Shown here: piece after piece, positions 56,076 through 64,000 of the stretch | How the letters are laid out: every line of letters starts with the position of its first letter | Numbering within the stretch: the first letter of the stretch is position 1 | Source: Actinomycetales bacterium | Lineage (GTDB): Bacteria > Actinomycetota > Actinomycetes > S36-B12 | NCBI GenBank assembly: GCA_018970025.1 | Contig: JAGWXF010000001.1 | Coordinates: 1-64,000 of the forward strand | Direction: 5' to 3' | Length of the DNA stretch: 64,000 nt | Made by a program: the position numbers and the translations under genes | The notes under the pieces: generated by a model | Told to the model about the DNA's origin: nothing | The model's input: the letters and a program-made list of their open reading frames with translations, nothing else | Database searches by the model: none

Positions 56076-57398
56076 TCAGCCTTGGAACTCCGCGGCCGCA
56101 GCCTGGGCGGCCTGCAGCAGGGCTCTCGTCTGTTCGATCGAGGACTCGATGCGTGCCGACTCGCGACCATCCCCACGTGACCTCGCTGCAGCGAGCCGCG
56201 CCTCGAGCTTGGCAAGTCCATCCGCGAATGCGCTCGCCGTCGACTCTGCCCGAGCCCGCGCCTCCGGATTCGAGCGCTTCCAAGACTCCGACTCGGCCTT
56301 GCGCACAGACTCCTCGACGCGCTTCAAGCGCGCCTCGAGCCTGTCTCGATCTGCTCGGGGAATGTCGCCGGCCTTCTCCCAGCGATCCTGGATCGAGCGC
56401 AGGTGTGCCTTGGCCGCCCGGTGGTCGGAGACCGCCAGGGCCTCCGCCTCGAGGACCAGCTGTTCCTTAGCCTCCACGTTCGGCCGCAGCCGCTCCTCCT
56501 GGGCCGATTCCGCGGCTAGACGAGCCGCGTAGAAGGCATCCTGGGCCGCCTTGAACCGGGTCCAGAGCCTGTCCTCGTCTCGCTTGCTCGTCCGGGGAGC
56601 ATTGCGCCACTCGGTCATGAGGTCACGGAATCTCCTGGCCGTGCCAGCCCAGTCGGTTGATGCGGCCAGCGACTCCGCACGGCTGATGAGATCCCGCTTC
56701 ACGGCCATCGCGCTCTTGCGCTGCGCCTCCACCTCGCCGAAGTGCGATCGCCTGCGCTTGTCGAAGGCAGCCCGGGCCGTGCTGATCCGCTTCCAGAGTT
56801 CCTGCTCGCGGCTGCGCTCTGCATGGGGGAGCGCCTTCCACTCCTCGACGATCGCCGCATACCGCTCCGACGTCGCCTTCCATGACGTGGAGGCGGCCAG
56901 TTGCTCGGCCTCTGCCGCGAGTGCCTCACGCGCGACGGCGGCCGCGGCGCGCTGCTCCTCACGGGCACGCGCGGCTCGCTCGCGGGCAGCGTCGATCAGT
57001 TGCTCCAGGCGGACGCACTTGCCGTCGAGCGCAGTCACGTCTCCCACGAAGGAGCGACCGGCCAGGCCCTCCCTGACTCGGGATAGCACGGCCTGTGCCT
57101 GCTCAGCGCTCGACCTGCCGTCGCCGAGTCGGAGGGCTGCCAGGTCGATCTCCACGACCAGGTCGTCGTACTTGCGCCCGAAGAACGCCAGGCCCTCAGC
57201 GGGCGGCCCCGCCGCCCATTGCCCGACCAGGACCTCCCCCTCAGGGGCGCGCAGGAACACCCGGCCCTCGTCATCGACCCGGCCGAACTGGGCTGGATCG
57301 CTCGGCGCGGGCGCCGGGGCCACGGTCACGCTCCGCACCGCGGCAGGCCTCGCCGGTCGCAGGGCAGCCGGGGTCGGAATCGCTGGCGACTCGCTCAT
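56076..57398 (-). CDS. DUF349 domain-containing protein
   Basis: A 440-residue highly charged helical protein. The N-terminal 120 residues include a small beta segment (GRVDDEGRVFLRAPEGEVLVGQW). Then come repeated DUF349-type three-helix units, each with a W-x-LP/W-x2-A core (ATSERYAAIVEEWKALPHAERSREQELWKRI; ARRFRDLMTEWRNAPRTSKRDEDRLWTRF; LRSIQDRWEKAGDIPRADRDRL). It is conserved between rel and the cyclophilin gene in Streptomyces. The function is unknown. It is convergent with rel. Confidence 0.9.
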   Translation of the reverse strand: MSESPAIPTPAALRPARPAAVRSVTVAPAPAPSDPAQFGRVDDEGRVFLRAPEGEVLVGQWAAGPPAEGLAFFGRKYDDLVVEIDLAALRLGDGRSSAEQAQAVLSRVREGLAGRSFVGDVTALDGKCVRLEQLIDAARERAARAREEQRAAAAVAREALAAEAEQLAASTSWKATSERYAAIVEEWKALPHAERSREQELWKRISTARAAFDKRRRSHFGEVEAQRKSAMAVKRDLISRAESLAASTDWAGTARRFRDLMTEWRNAPRTSKRDEDRLWTRFKAAQDAFYAARLAAESAQEERLRPNVEAKEQLVLEAEALAVSDHRAAKAHLRSIQDRWEKAGDIPRADRDRLEARLKRVEESVRKAESESWKRSNPEARARAESTASAFADGLAKLEARLAAARSRGDGRESARIESSIEQTRALLQAAQAAAAEFQG

Positions 57399-57503
57399 CT
57401 GCGCACCTGCCTCATGTCATCCCACCCGTCGACGCGCTGCTCGAGTCGACGGTCGACGCAAACCGTACCCGTGCGCTGCCCTGTCGCCCCGTCGGTCCGG
57501 TCA

Positions 57504-58409
57504 CTAGGAGGTAACGATTGCCTTGGTGATGAACACCGGCTGCGCAGGCGCCCCGTCCGTCGCACCCCCGCTGACCCCGGCAGCGGCAATGCCCTGGACG
57601 ATATCCAGCCCCTGGGTCACCGTGCCCCAGACGGTGTACCCGGCCGGCAGCGTGGTGTCCTGGTAGACGATAAAGAACTGCGAGCCGGCCGTCCCGGGCC
57701 CGGCATTGGCCATCGCCACCGTGCCGGCCGGGTAGTTGCCGCTGCCCTCGGCGGGCAGGTTCTCGTCGGGCACCGAGTAGCCGGGCCCGCCCGTGCCGTT
57801 GCCCTTGGGGTCCCCGCACTGCAGCACGTAGATCCCCGACGTCGTGAGCCGATGGCAGGAAGTCTGGTCGTAGAAGCCCTCCTTGGCCAGGAACACCTCC
57901 GACCCGACGGTGAGCGGGGCCTTGTCCGGCAGCGTCGTGATCACGATCGGGCCGCAGTTGGTCTGCAGGGTGATCGCCGCGGAGACAAGGGAGGCGGCCG
58001 GCGGAGCACTGGGCCAGGTGAGGTTGTCGAGACGTGGCGTACCGGGCTCGGTGCAGGCAAGCGCTGCCGCACTCCCGCTCGGGGCGGGTTCAGCCGTGGC
58101 GCTGGCGGCCGCCTCGGAGGCGTCAGCCGATCCTGATGGAGCCGGGGATCCGGAGGCAGATCCAGCCGCAGATGCAGCGGCGGATGCGATGGCGCTGGCA
58201 CCTGCGCTGGCGTCTGCGACCTGCGCAGCGTCGCCTGAGCGGCCGACGACGATCCAGGCGATGGCGCCGGCGACGAGCACGACCACGACGACCGCGGCTG
58301 CGATGCGCTGCCTGGTGCGCCGTCGGGCAGCAGACTGGGCTCGCCGCTGCTGCTGGCGCTCGTACTTCTGCCGGGCGAGTTCCCGCTGGCGCTTGTTGCT
58401 CGACGTCAC
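57504..58409 (-). CDS. Membrane-anchored cyclophilin-type peptidyl-prolyl isomerase
   Basis: A 301-residue protein: a basic cytoplasmic N-terminus (SSNKRQRELARQKYERQQQRR), one TM helix (IAAAVVVVVLVAGAIAWIVVG), an Ala/Ser/Pro-rich linker of about 60 residues, and an extracytoplasmic cyclophilin domain (PIVITTLPDKAPLTV; CHRLTTSGIYVLQCGDP; GTVAMANAGPGTAGSQFFIVY). It probably helps fold exported proteins. GTG 58409 is chosen over the track ATG because TACACT ends six bases before it on the minus strand. Confidence 0.92.
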   Translation of the reverse strand: MTSSNKRQRELARQKYERQQQRRAQSAARRRTRQRIAAAVVVVVLVAGAIAWIVVGRSGDAAQVADASAGASAIASAAASAAGSASGSPAPSGSADASEAAASATAEPAPSGSAAALACTEPGTPRLDNLTWPSAPPAASLVSAAITLQTNCGPIVITTLPDKAPLTVGSEVFLAKEGFYDQTSCHRLTTSGIYVLQCGDPKGNGTGGPGYSVPDENLPAEGSGNYPAGTVAMANAGPGTAGSQFFIVYQDTTLPAGYTVWGTVTQGLDIVQGIAAAGVSGGATDGAPAQPVFITKAIVTS

Positions 58410-58415
58410 GGGCGG

Positions 58416-58421
58416 AGTGTA
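58416..58421 (-). promoter_or_regulatory. -10 element of the cyclophilin gene (leaderless, start-deciding)
   Basis: TACACT on the minus strand ends six bases before GTG 58409. Confidence 0.6.
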
Positions 58422-58455
58422 ATCGGCCGCGAGGCGGCGCACGCCGGCCGCCCGT

Positions 58456-58461
58456 TAGGCT
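58456..58461 (+). promoter_or_regulatory. -10 element of the MBL-hisS-aspS operon (leaderless)
   Basis: TAGGCT ends eight bases before ATG 58470, in a 60-bp divergent gap shared with the cyclophilin promoter. No Shine-Dalgarno is present. Confidence 0.55.
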
Positions 58462-58469
58462 TTGGCATC

Positions 58470-59168
58470 ATGCTGGTCCAGGGCTTTGCCGCGGGGGCGT
58501 GGGGCACGAATTGCTATGTCCTGGCGCCGTCTGCGGGTGAGCCGTGCGTCATCGTCGATCCGGGCCAGGACTCGATCGAGGGGGTTCAGGAGATCGTCCG
58601 AGAGCACCGCCTGCTGCCCGTGGCGGTGCTGCTCACCCACGGCCATGTCGACCATGTGTGGTCGGTGGCCCCGGTCGCCCACGGATACGGGATCCCCGCC
58701 TACATCCATGCCGATGACCGCTACCGGCTCGCCGACCCGGCCGGCACGAGCATCGCCGGGACTCGTGAGCAACTGCTCAGCATGACCAAGGGAGCGCTGG
58801 AGCTCACTGAGCCGGAGGAGGTCAGGCTCGTCGCCGACCAGGAGGACCTGCAGCTGGCCGGGATGGTCCTGCAGGTGCGCCATGCGCCGGGCCACACCGA
58901 GGGCTCGGTGGTCTTCGTCGAGGCTTCTGATCAAGGGGACGCTCCGCTGATGCTCAGCGGCGACGTGCTCTTCGCGGGCTCGATCGGGCGGACGGACCTT
59001 CCCGGCGGAGATGACGTCGCGATGCGGGCGTCGCTGCGGGATGTCATCTGGCCCGCACCGGACGAGATGGTGGTGCTGCCCGGCCATGGGCCGCAGACCA
59101 CGATCGGCCACGAGCGCCGGACCAATCCGTATCTCCAGGGGCTGGCCCCACCGGGCCGGGGGCTGTGA
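58470..59168 (+). CDS. MBL-fold hydrolase, glyoxalase II-like
   Basis: A 232-residue metallo-beta-lactamase-fold hydrolase. The zinc site is in LLTHGHVDHVWSV, with further ligands in HAPGHTEGSVVF, LSGDVLFAGSIGRTDLPGGD and VLPGHGPQTTIGHER. This pattern is typical of the glyoxalase II-like group found between the cyclophilin and hisS in actinobacteria. It probably hydrolyses a thioester or small ester, but the thiol substrate is unknown. hisS begins one base after its stop. Confidence 0.92.
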   Translation: MLVQGFAAGAWGTNCYVLAPSAGEPCVIVDPGQDSIEGVQEIVREHRLLPVAVLLTHGHVDHVWSVAPVAHGYGIPAYIHADDRYRLADPAGTSIAGTREQLLSMTKGALELTEPEEVRLVADQEDLQLAGMVLQVRHAPGHTEGSVVFVEASDQGDAPLMLSGDVLFAGSIGRTDLPGGDDVAMRASLRDVIWPAPDEMVVLPGHGPQTTIGHERRTNPYLQGLAPPGRGL

Positions 59169-59169
59169 G

Positions 59170-60513
59170 ATGTCACGGTCACTGGCCCTGTCCGGATTTC
59201 CGGAGTGGCTCCCGGAAGGTCGACTGGTGGAGCAGGCGATCATCGACACCGCTCGCCGGGTCTTCGAGCTGCACGGCTTCGCGTCCATCGAGACTCGCTC
59301 GGTGGAGCCGCTGGAGCAGATGCTGCGAAAGGGCGAGATCGACAAGGAGGTGTACGTCCTGCGGCGCCTGCATGCCGCGCAGGACGAGCCTGACCCGGGT
59401 CTGGGCCTGCATTTCGACCTGACCGTTCCGTTCGCCCGGTATGTCCTGCAGCATGCCGGGCACCTGGACTTCCCCTTCCGCCGATATCAGATCCAGAAGG
59501 TCTGGCGGGGGGAGCGGCCGCAGGACGGGAGATTCCGGGAGTTCACCCAGGCCGACATCGACGTCGTCGACCGAGATTCCCTCGCATTCCACCACGAGGT
59601 CGAGATGGCAGTGGTGATGTCGACGGTGCTCGCCGAGCTGCCGATCCCGCGGGCCGTGATCCATGTGAGCAACCGCAAGCTCGCCGAGGGCTTCTACCGG
59701 GCGGTCGGGGCTACGGACCCTGCGGCCGTGCTCCGGGCGGTCGATCGGCTTGACAAGGCTGGGCCTGATGCGGTCGGCCGGATGCTGGTCGCCGACGCCG
59801 GCCTGTCGATCTCCGCGGCCGAGCAGTGCCTGGCCATGGCAGCGATCCAGGCGCATGACGCGGGATTCGTCGAGCAACTGGAGGCGATCGGCCCGTCGAA
59901 TGCACTCATGGAGGAGGGCATCGAGGAGCTTCTTGCGGTCATCGAGGGAGCCAATCGGCAGCGCCCGGGCTCTGTCATCGCCGACCTGCGCATCGCCCGC
60001 GGCCTGGACTACTACACCGGTACCGTCTACGAGACGATGCTCGAGGGCCACGCATCGATCGGCTCGATCAGCTCCGGTGGCCGCTACGACGCGCTGGCCT
60101 CCGACGCCAAGGCCACGTATCCCGGCGTGGGCATCTCGCTGGGCGTCTCGCGACTGGTCTCGGTGCTGCTGGATCGCGACCTCGTACAGGCTGACCGCCG
60201 TGTCCCGTCCGCCGTCCTGGTGGCCGTCAATGACGAGCAGTCACGGGCGGCAAGCGAGTTGGTTGCCGGTGCCCTGCGAGCCAGGGGCATCCCGTGCGAG
60301 GTGGCGCCCAAGGCCGATAGGTTCGGCAAGCAGATCCGGTACGCGGACCGGCGCGGGATTCCGTACGTGTGGTTCCCCGGCATCGACGCTCCGCTGAAGG
60401 ACATCCGCAGCGGCGATCAGATGGCTGCCGATCCCGCGACCTGGATGCCGCCAGCAGCCGATCTCACCCCGCAGATCCGCGCCACCAGCCTCGAGCAACG
60501 CAGTACCGCCTGA
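59170..60513 (+). CDS. hisS: Histidyl-tRNA synthetase
   Basis: It charges tRNA-His. The 447-residue class II synthetase has motif 2 in [22 protein letters not shown] with [10 protein letters not shown], the His-binding signature [13 protein letters not shown], motif 3 in [11 protein letters not shown] and a C-terminal anticodon domain ([17 protein letters not shown]). ATG 59170 follows the MBL stop almost directly. aspS follows ten bases after its stop. Confidence 0.97.
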   Translation: MSRSLALSGFPEWLPEGRLVEQAIIDTARRVFELHGFASIETRSVEPLEQMLRKGEIDKEVYVLRRLHAAQDEPDPGLGLHFDLTVPFARYVLQHAGHLDFPFRRYQIQKVWRGERPQDGRFREFTQADIDVVDRDSLAFHHEVEMAVVMSTVLAELPIPRAVIHVSNRKLAEGFYRAVGATDPAAVLRAVDRLDKAGPDAVGRMLVADAGLSISAAEQCLAMAAIQAHDAGFVEQLEAIGPSNALMEEGIEELLAVIEGANRQRPGSVIADLRIARGLDYYTGTVYETMLEGHASIGSISSGGRYDALASDAKATYPGVGISLGVSRLVSVLLDRDLVQADRRVPSAVLVAVNDEQSRAASELVAGALRARGIPCEVAPKADRFGKQIRYADRRGIPYVWFPGIDAPLKDIRSGDQMAADPATWMPPAADLTPQIRATSLEQRSTA

Positions 60514-60523
60514 TGGGAGCCCC

Positions 60524-62332
60524 ATGATCCGAACCCGCAATGCCGGCTCCTTGCGCCGCGATGACGCCGGGGCGACCGTCACCCTGGCCGGGTGGATCGC
60601 CCGTCGCCGCGACCACGGCGGAGTGGCGTTCCTGGATCTTCGGGACGCCTCCGGAGTCGTGCAGGTCGTCGTCCATGATCCGCTGATTGCGCATGGCCTG
60701 CGCGATGAGTACTGCATCCGGGTGACCGGGCAGGTGCAGGTGCGTCCTGAGGGGAACGAGAACGCCGACCTGCCGACCGGCGAGGTCGAGGTCATGTCGT
60801 CTGACGTCGAGGTGCTGTCCGTTGCGGCACCCCTGCCGTTTCCGATCGATGACCGGGTGAGCGTGGGGGACGAGGTCAGGCTGCGCTACCGCTACCTGGA
60901 CCTGCGGCGACGGTCGGCCGGGGATGCCTTGCGGATGAGGTCCCGGGTCAACCAGATCGCCCGCGATGTGCTCCTGGGACGGGACTTCGTCGAGATCGAG
61001 ACCCCCACCCTGACGCGATCGACCCCCGAGGGGGCTCGGGACTTCCTCGTGCCGGTACGCCTGCAGCCTGGGCACTGGTACGCCTTGCCGCAGTCGCCGC
61101 AGCTGTTCAAGCAGCTGCTGATGGTGGCGGGGATGGAGCGGTATTTCCAGATCGCGCGGTGCTATCGGGACGAGGACTTCCGCGCGGATCGCCAGCCCGA
61201 GTTCACCCAGCTGGACATCGAGATGTCGTTCGTCGAGCAGGACGACGTCATCGAGGTCGGCGAGGCGATCGTCCGTGCACTGTGGCAGGGGATCCTCGGG
61301 GTGGAGATCGGCGAGGTCCCGCGGATGACGTACGCGGAGGCCATGCGCAGGTACGGAAGCGACAAGCCAGACCTTCGATTCGGCCTGGAGCTGGTCGACC
61401 TGACCGACTACTTCGCCGGAACGGCCTTCCGGGTCTTCCAGGCAGCGCACGTGGGCGCGGTCGTCATGCCTGGCGGAGGCGACCAGCCCCGTCGCCAGTT
61501 CGACGCCTGGCAGGAATGGGCCAAGCAGCGGGGGGCCAAGGGCCTGGCATACGTGACCATCGACGCAGACGGCACCCTCGGCGGTCCGGTGGCCAAGAAC
61601 CTCTCCGAGCGGGAGCGGGACGGGCTGGCGGCCGCCACCGGGGCCACAGCAGGCGACTGCGTCTTCTTCGCTGCCGGCACGACATCCGATGCCCGTAGCC
61701 TGCTGGGCGCCGCCCGACTGGAGATCGCCCGGCGACTGGACCTCATCGACGAGACGGCGTGGTCGTTCCTGTGGGTCGTCGACGCGCCGATGTTCGAGCA
61801 GGTGCAGGACGATGCAGGTGCCCTGACGTGGACCGCCGTCCACCATCCCTTCACGTCCCCGAACGCCGAGTGGAAGGACACCTTCGAGCAGGCGCCCGGC
61901 GAGGCCCTGGCGTGGGCCTACGACATCGTGTGCAATGGCAATGAGATCGGCGGGGGATCGATCCGTATCCATCAGGCCGAGGTGCAGCAGCGGGTCTTCA
62001 GCATGCTCGGACTGTCGGCCGGCGACGCGCAGGAGAAGTTCGGGTTCCTGCTCGAGGCCTTCGCATACGGGCCGCCGCCGCATGGAGGCATCGCCTTCGG
62101 CTGGGACCGCATCTGCATGCTGCTCGCGGGTGCGCCCTCCCTGCGCGATGTCATCGCCTTCCCCAAGACCGGCGCTGGGCACGACCCGCTCACCGGCGCA
62201 CCGACGACCATCACCGCACAACAGCGCAAGGAAGCGGGCATCGATGCCACGCCAGGACTCCCAGGGCAGCGCCTATCAGATCAGGGCCGATCAGAGCAGG
62301 GCCGATCAGATCAGGATGGCAGCGCCGGCTGA
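60524..62332 (+). CDS. aspS: Aspartyl-tRNA synthetase
   Basis: It charges tRNA-Asp, and possibly tRNA-Asn if this organism uses the amidotransferase route. The 602-residue bacterial-type protein has an N-terminal OB anticodon domain ([21 protein letters not shown]), the catalytic core ([56 protein letters not shown]), a GAD insertion at about 280-400 and motif 3 ([15 protein letters not shown]). The last 25 residues are a repeat-derived [13 protein letters not shown] tail that overlaps the next gene. Confidence 0.96.
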   Translation: MIRTRNAGSLRRDDAGATVTLAGWIARRRDHGGVAFLDLRDASGVVQVVVHDPLIAHGLRDEYCIRVTGQVQVRPEGNENADLPTGEVEVMSSDVEVLSVAAPLPFPIDDRVSVGDEVRLRYRYLDLRRRSAGDALRMRSRVNQIARDVLLGRDFVEIETPTLTRSTPEGARDFLVPVRLQPGHWYALPQSPQLFKQLLMVAGMERYFQIARCYRDEDFRADRQPEFTQLDIEMSFVEQDDVIEVGEAIVRALWQGILGVEIGEVPRMTYAEAMRRYGSDKPDLRFGLELVDLTDYFAGTAFRVFQAAHVGAVVMPGGGDQPRRQFDAWQEWAKQRGAKGLAYVTIDADGTLGGPVAKNLSERERDGLAAATGATAGDCVFFAAGTTSDARSLLGAARLEIARRLDLIDETAWSFLWVVDAPMFEQVQDDAGALTWTAVHHPFTSPNAEWKDTFEQAPGEALAWAYDIVCNGNEIGGGSIRIHQAEVQQRVFSMLGLSAGDAQEKFGFLLEAFAYGPPPHGGIAFGWDRICMLLAGAPSLRDVIAFPKTGAGHDPLTGAPTTITAQQRKEAGIDATPGLPGQRLSDQGRSEQGRSDQDGSAG

Positions 62333-63092
62333 TCCGTACGTACGGCTGCGCCTGCACGACGACGCCATCGCCGAGGCCGTCATCGACGGCCCTGCCGTGG
62401 CCTGGATGTCGATACGCAATGCGACCCGGCGACCTTCGGGCCGGAGCCTCGGTGCGGGCGATGACGGGCCTGCGGCCGTTCGTGAGCGATGGGGGAGCCT
62501 GTGCGGCAGCGACGCCCCGCGCATGATCCGGGCGCTGGTGGAGCTGGACTCCAGAGTTGGCCTCGATGGTCGCGGTGGCCTTGATGGCGTGACCGTCCCA
62601 GCGGGCATCTTCGGACTGCTGCCGCCAGGCCTGACCAGCCCTGATCCCGGGCACTGGTCCTTGTGGGAGCTGAGCGATGACGCGCACGCGGTACCCGGGC
62701 GCGCGCGGCTGCTCGATCCCGCTGACGACAGGATCCGCCCCCTGCTGATGCACTCGCCGTCGGCTCATGTGTTCCCCGGGGACCGGCCGGCCCAGTGGGC
62801 CGGGATCGTGGAGGGCGATGACCTGCTGGCCGTTGCGGCTCGAATCGATGAGCCCAATGGGTTCGCGCACGTGGTGAGCGTGTGCACGGATCCGAGGGCG
62901 CGGGGCCGTCGGCTGGCACAGCAGGCGATCGGCCTGCTGATCGAGCAGGCACGCAGCGACGGATGCCGTGGGGTCATGCTCGAGATGTACGCCTCCAACG
63001 ACCCGGCCCGGCGGGCGTACCTCCGCATGGGCTTCGCGGAGGTCGGCCAGTACATGTCCGGGCTGCTGTACCGCGGCGTGCGGCCTGCCTAG
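62316..63092 (+). CDS. GNAT-family acetyltransferase
   Basis: A 258-residue protein with an unassigned N-terminal half and a C-terminal GNAT domain. The acetyl-CoA site lies in [24 protein letters not shown], followed by [23 protein letters not shown]. The substrate is unknown. ATG 62316 lies inside the aspS tail (17-bp overlap) with only a weak GATCAGG ribosome-binding site, so translational coupling is likely. Confidence 0.85.
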   Translation: MAAPADPYVRLRLHDDAIAEAVIDGPAVAWMSIRNATRRPSGRSLGAGDDGPAAVRERWGSLCGSDAPRMIRALVELDSRVGLDGRGGLDGVTVPAGIFGLLPPGLTSPDPGHWSLWELSDDAHAVPGRARLLDPADDRIRPLLMHSPSAHVFPGDRPAQWAGIVEGDDLLAVAARIDEPNGFAHVVSVCTDPRARGRRLAQQAIGLLIEQARSDGCRGVMLEMYASNDPARRAYLRMGFAEVGQYMSGLLYRGVRPA

Positions 63093-63095
63093 GGT
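63090..63095 (+). promoter_or_regulatory. -10 element of rarA (leaderless)
   Basis: TAGGGT overlaps the GNAT stop and ends seven bases before GTG 63103. It is the same hexamer as before cmk-der. Confidence 0.55.
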
Positions 63096-63102
63096 GTGCC
63101 GA

Positions 63103-64000
63103 GTGACCCTCTTCGACGAGGCTGCCTCAACACACCGTGCGTCGGCCCCGCTGGCCGTGCGCATGCGACCGGCGAGCATCGAGGAGGTCGTCGGGCAGGA
63201 GTCCGCCCTGGCACCGGGGGCGCCACTTCGGGGACTGCTCGAGCCCCACGCGGGCACGGCCTCGAGCTCTGTCTCGGTCATCCTGTGGGGCCCGCCCGGG
63301 ACCGGCAAGACGACACTGGCGTCCCTGGTCTCGCTTGCTTCTGGCCGCGTCTTCACCGAGCTGTCGGCGGTCACCGCTGGGGTCAAGGACGTGCGGTCGA
63401 TCATCGACCAGGCGCGGGACCGGCTGTCGATGCAGGGCCGCGGCACGGTGCTGTTCATCGACGAGGTGCACCGCTTCAGCAAGGCACAGCAGGATGCCCT
63501 CCTGCCGGCCGTCGAGAACGGCTGGGTGACCCTCATCGCGGCAACGACGGAGAACCCGAGCTTCTCGGTGATCGCTCCGCTGCTGTCGCGCAGTGTCGTA
63601 GTGACGCTTGCGCCGCTGACCGACCGGGACCTGCAGGCGCTGGTCCGCCGGGCCATCGCGGACCCGCGCGGCCTCGGTGGGCGCGTTCGCGTGGCGGATG
63701 ACGCGGTGGAGGCCATCGCGCGGGTGTCGATGGGCGATGCCCGTCGGGCGCTCACGGCACTGGAGGCAGCGGCTGCGCCCGTCCTTCGCATGCATGCCGA
63801 GCGGGGTACCGGGCCTGTCGACGGGCTCGGCGACGCGCCTGTCGACGCGGCCGACGTGCCCGAGGTCGGGCTGCACCACGTCGAGGTGGCAGTCCAGCAT
63901 GCAGCGATCCGCTACGACCGGGATGGCGACCAGCACTACGACGTCGTCAGCGCATTCATCAAGAGCGTGCGCGGGAGCGATCCAGACGCAGCCCTGCACT
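63103..64000 (+). CDS. rarA: Replication-associated recombination protein A (MgsA/RarA AAA+ ATPase), 5' part
   Basis: A clamp-loader-like ATPase acting at stalled replication forks. About 299 codons are present and the ORF runs off the window, so it is missing from the track. Seen are [19 protein letters not shown], Walker [15 protein letters not shown], Walker [20 protein letters not shown], sensor 1 [11 protein letters not shown] and the C-terminal-domain motif [20 protein letters not shown]. The tetramerisation domain lies beyond the end. Confidence 0.95.
   Translation, partial: MTLFDEAASTHRASAPLAVRMRPASIEEVVGQESALAPGAPLRGLLEPHAGTASSSVSVILWGPPGTGKTTLASLVSLASGRVFTELSAVTAGVKDVRSIIDQARDRLSMQGRGTVLFIDEVHRFSKAQQDALLPAVENGWVTLIAATTENPSFSVIAPLLSRSVVVTLAPLTDRDLQALVRRAIADPRGLGGRVRVADDAVEAIARVSMGDARRALTALEAAAAPVLRMHAERGTGPVDGLGDAPVDAADVPEVGLHHVEVAVQHAAIRYDRDGDQHYDVVSAFIKSVRGSDPDAALH

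Noticed and set aside
57420-57465. Clustered GTCGAC sites upstream of the DUF349 gene as an operator
   Set aside because: Three short GC-rich palindromes are plausible by chance at this base composition, and no symmetrical spacing is visible.
60464-62221. 585-residue minus-strand ORF
   Set aside because: It is antisense to nearly all of aspS; the composition is typical of a reverse-frame shadow.
62211-63791. 526-residue minus-strand ORF
   Set aside because: It is antisense to the GNAT gene and rarA, both of which have clear motifs.

Overview
The window is core chromosome of a high-G+C actinomycete (class Actinomycetes; order not determinable from this sequence). The evidence is high G+C throughout, frequent GTG starts, GTGA/ATGA overlaps between genes, a phosphatidylinositol mannoside (PIM) gene set, and gene orders known from Mycobacterium and Streptomyces. 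No phage, insertion sequence, CRISPR array or defence locus is visible, and nothing amounts to a clearly undescribed system. The interest lies in gene architecture, start signals and a few odd genes.

Layout. (1) 1-150: end of a 5S rRNA with its terminator. (2) 0.2-21.1 kb: a mostly co-directional core block in the order of the M. tuberculosis Rv1691-Rv1713 region. It runs TPR protein, HAD hydrolase, phasin-like protein, small acidic protein, tlyA, nadK, recN, pyrG, NUDIX, ald, xerD, M14 lipoprotein, parA, scpA, scpB, rluB, aroH, tyrA and a cmk-der fusion. (3) 21.1-36 kb: a mosaic stretch with genes on both strands and five scattered tRNAs (Pro GGG, Val GAC, Cys GCA, Gly GCC, Val CAC). It holds three exported proteins, PPK2, an NHEJ-type polymerase and ATP-dependent ligase whose ends overlap, a CASTOR/POLLUX-like channel, a mutarotase, FUSC and AIM24 proteins, and pabB-pabC. 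(4) 36-64 kb: a second core block in the order of Rv2614c to rel and on to hisS-aspS-rarA. It runs thrS, HIT, cupin-like protein, a truncated EF-G-like GTPase, pgsA, patA, pimA, a LemA-like protein, pdxS, pdxT, yebC, a wax ester synthase/DGAT, ruvCAB, yajC-secD-secF, apt, rel, a DUF349 protein, a cyclophilin, an MBL hydrolase, hisS, aspS, a GNAT and rarA (cut by the window end).

How the genes work together. Block 2 joins ribosome methylation, NAD(P) and CTP synthesis, SOS repair, chromosome dimer resolution and condensation (xerD, parA, scpAB) and tyrosine biosynthesis. Block 4 joins threonyl-, histidyl- and aspartyl-tRNA synthesis, PI/PIM lipid assembly, pyridoxal 5'-phosphate synthesis, Holliday-junction processing under a recognisable LexA box, Sec export, purine salvage and the stringent response.

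A recurrent promoter signature is visible. At many operon heads a TANNNT hexamer lies 6-8 nt before the start codon with no Shine-Dalgarno, as expected for leaderless mRNAs. I used it to decide several starts (aroH, mutarotase, cyclophilin, rarA). Intervals without genes are all shorter than 300 bp.
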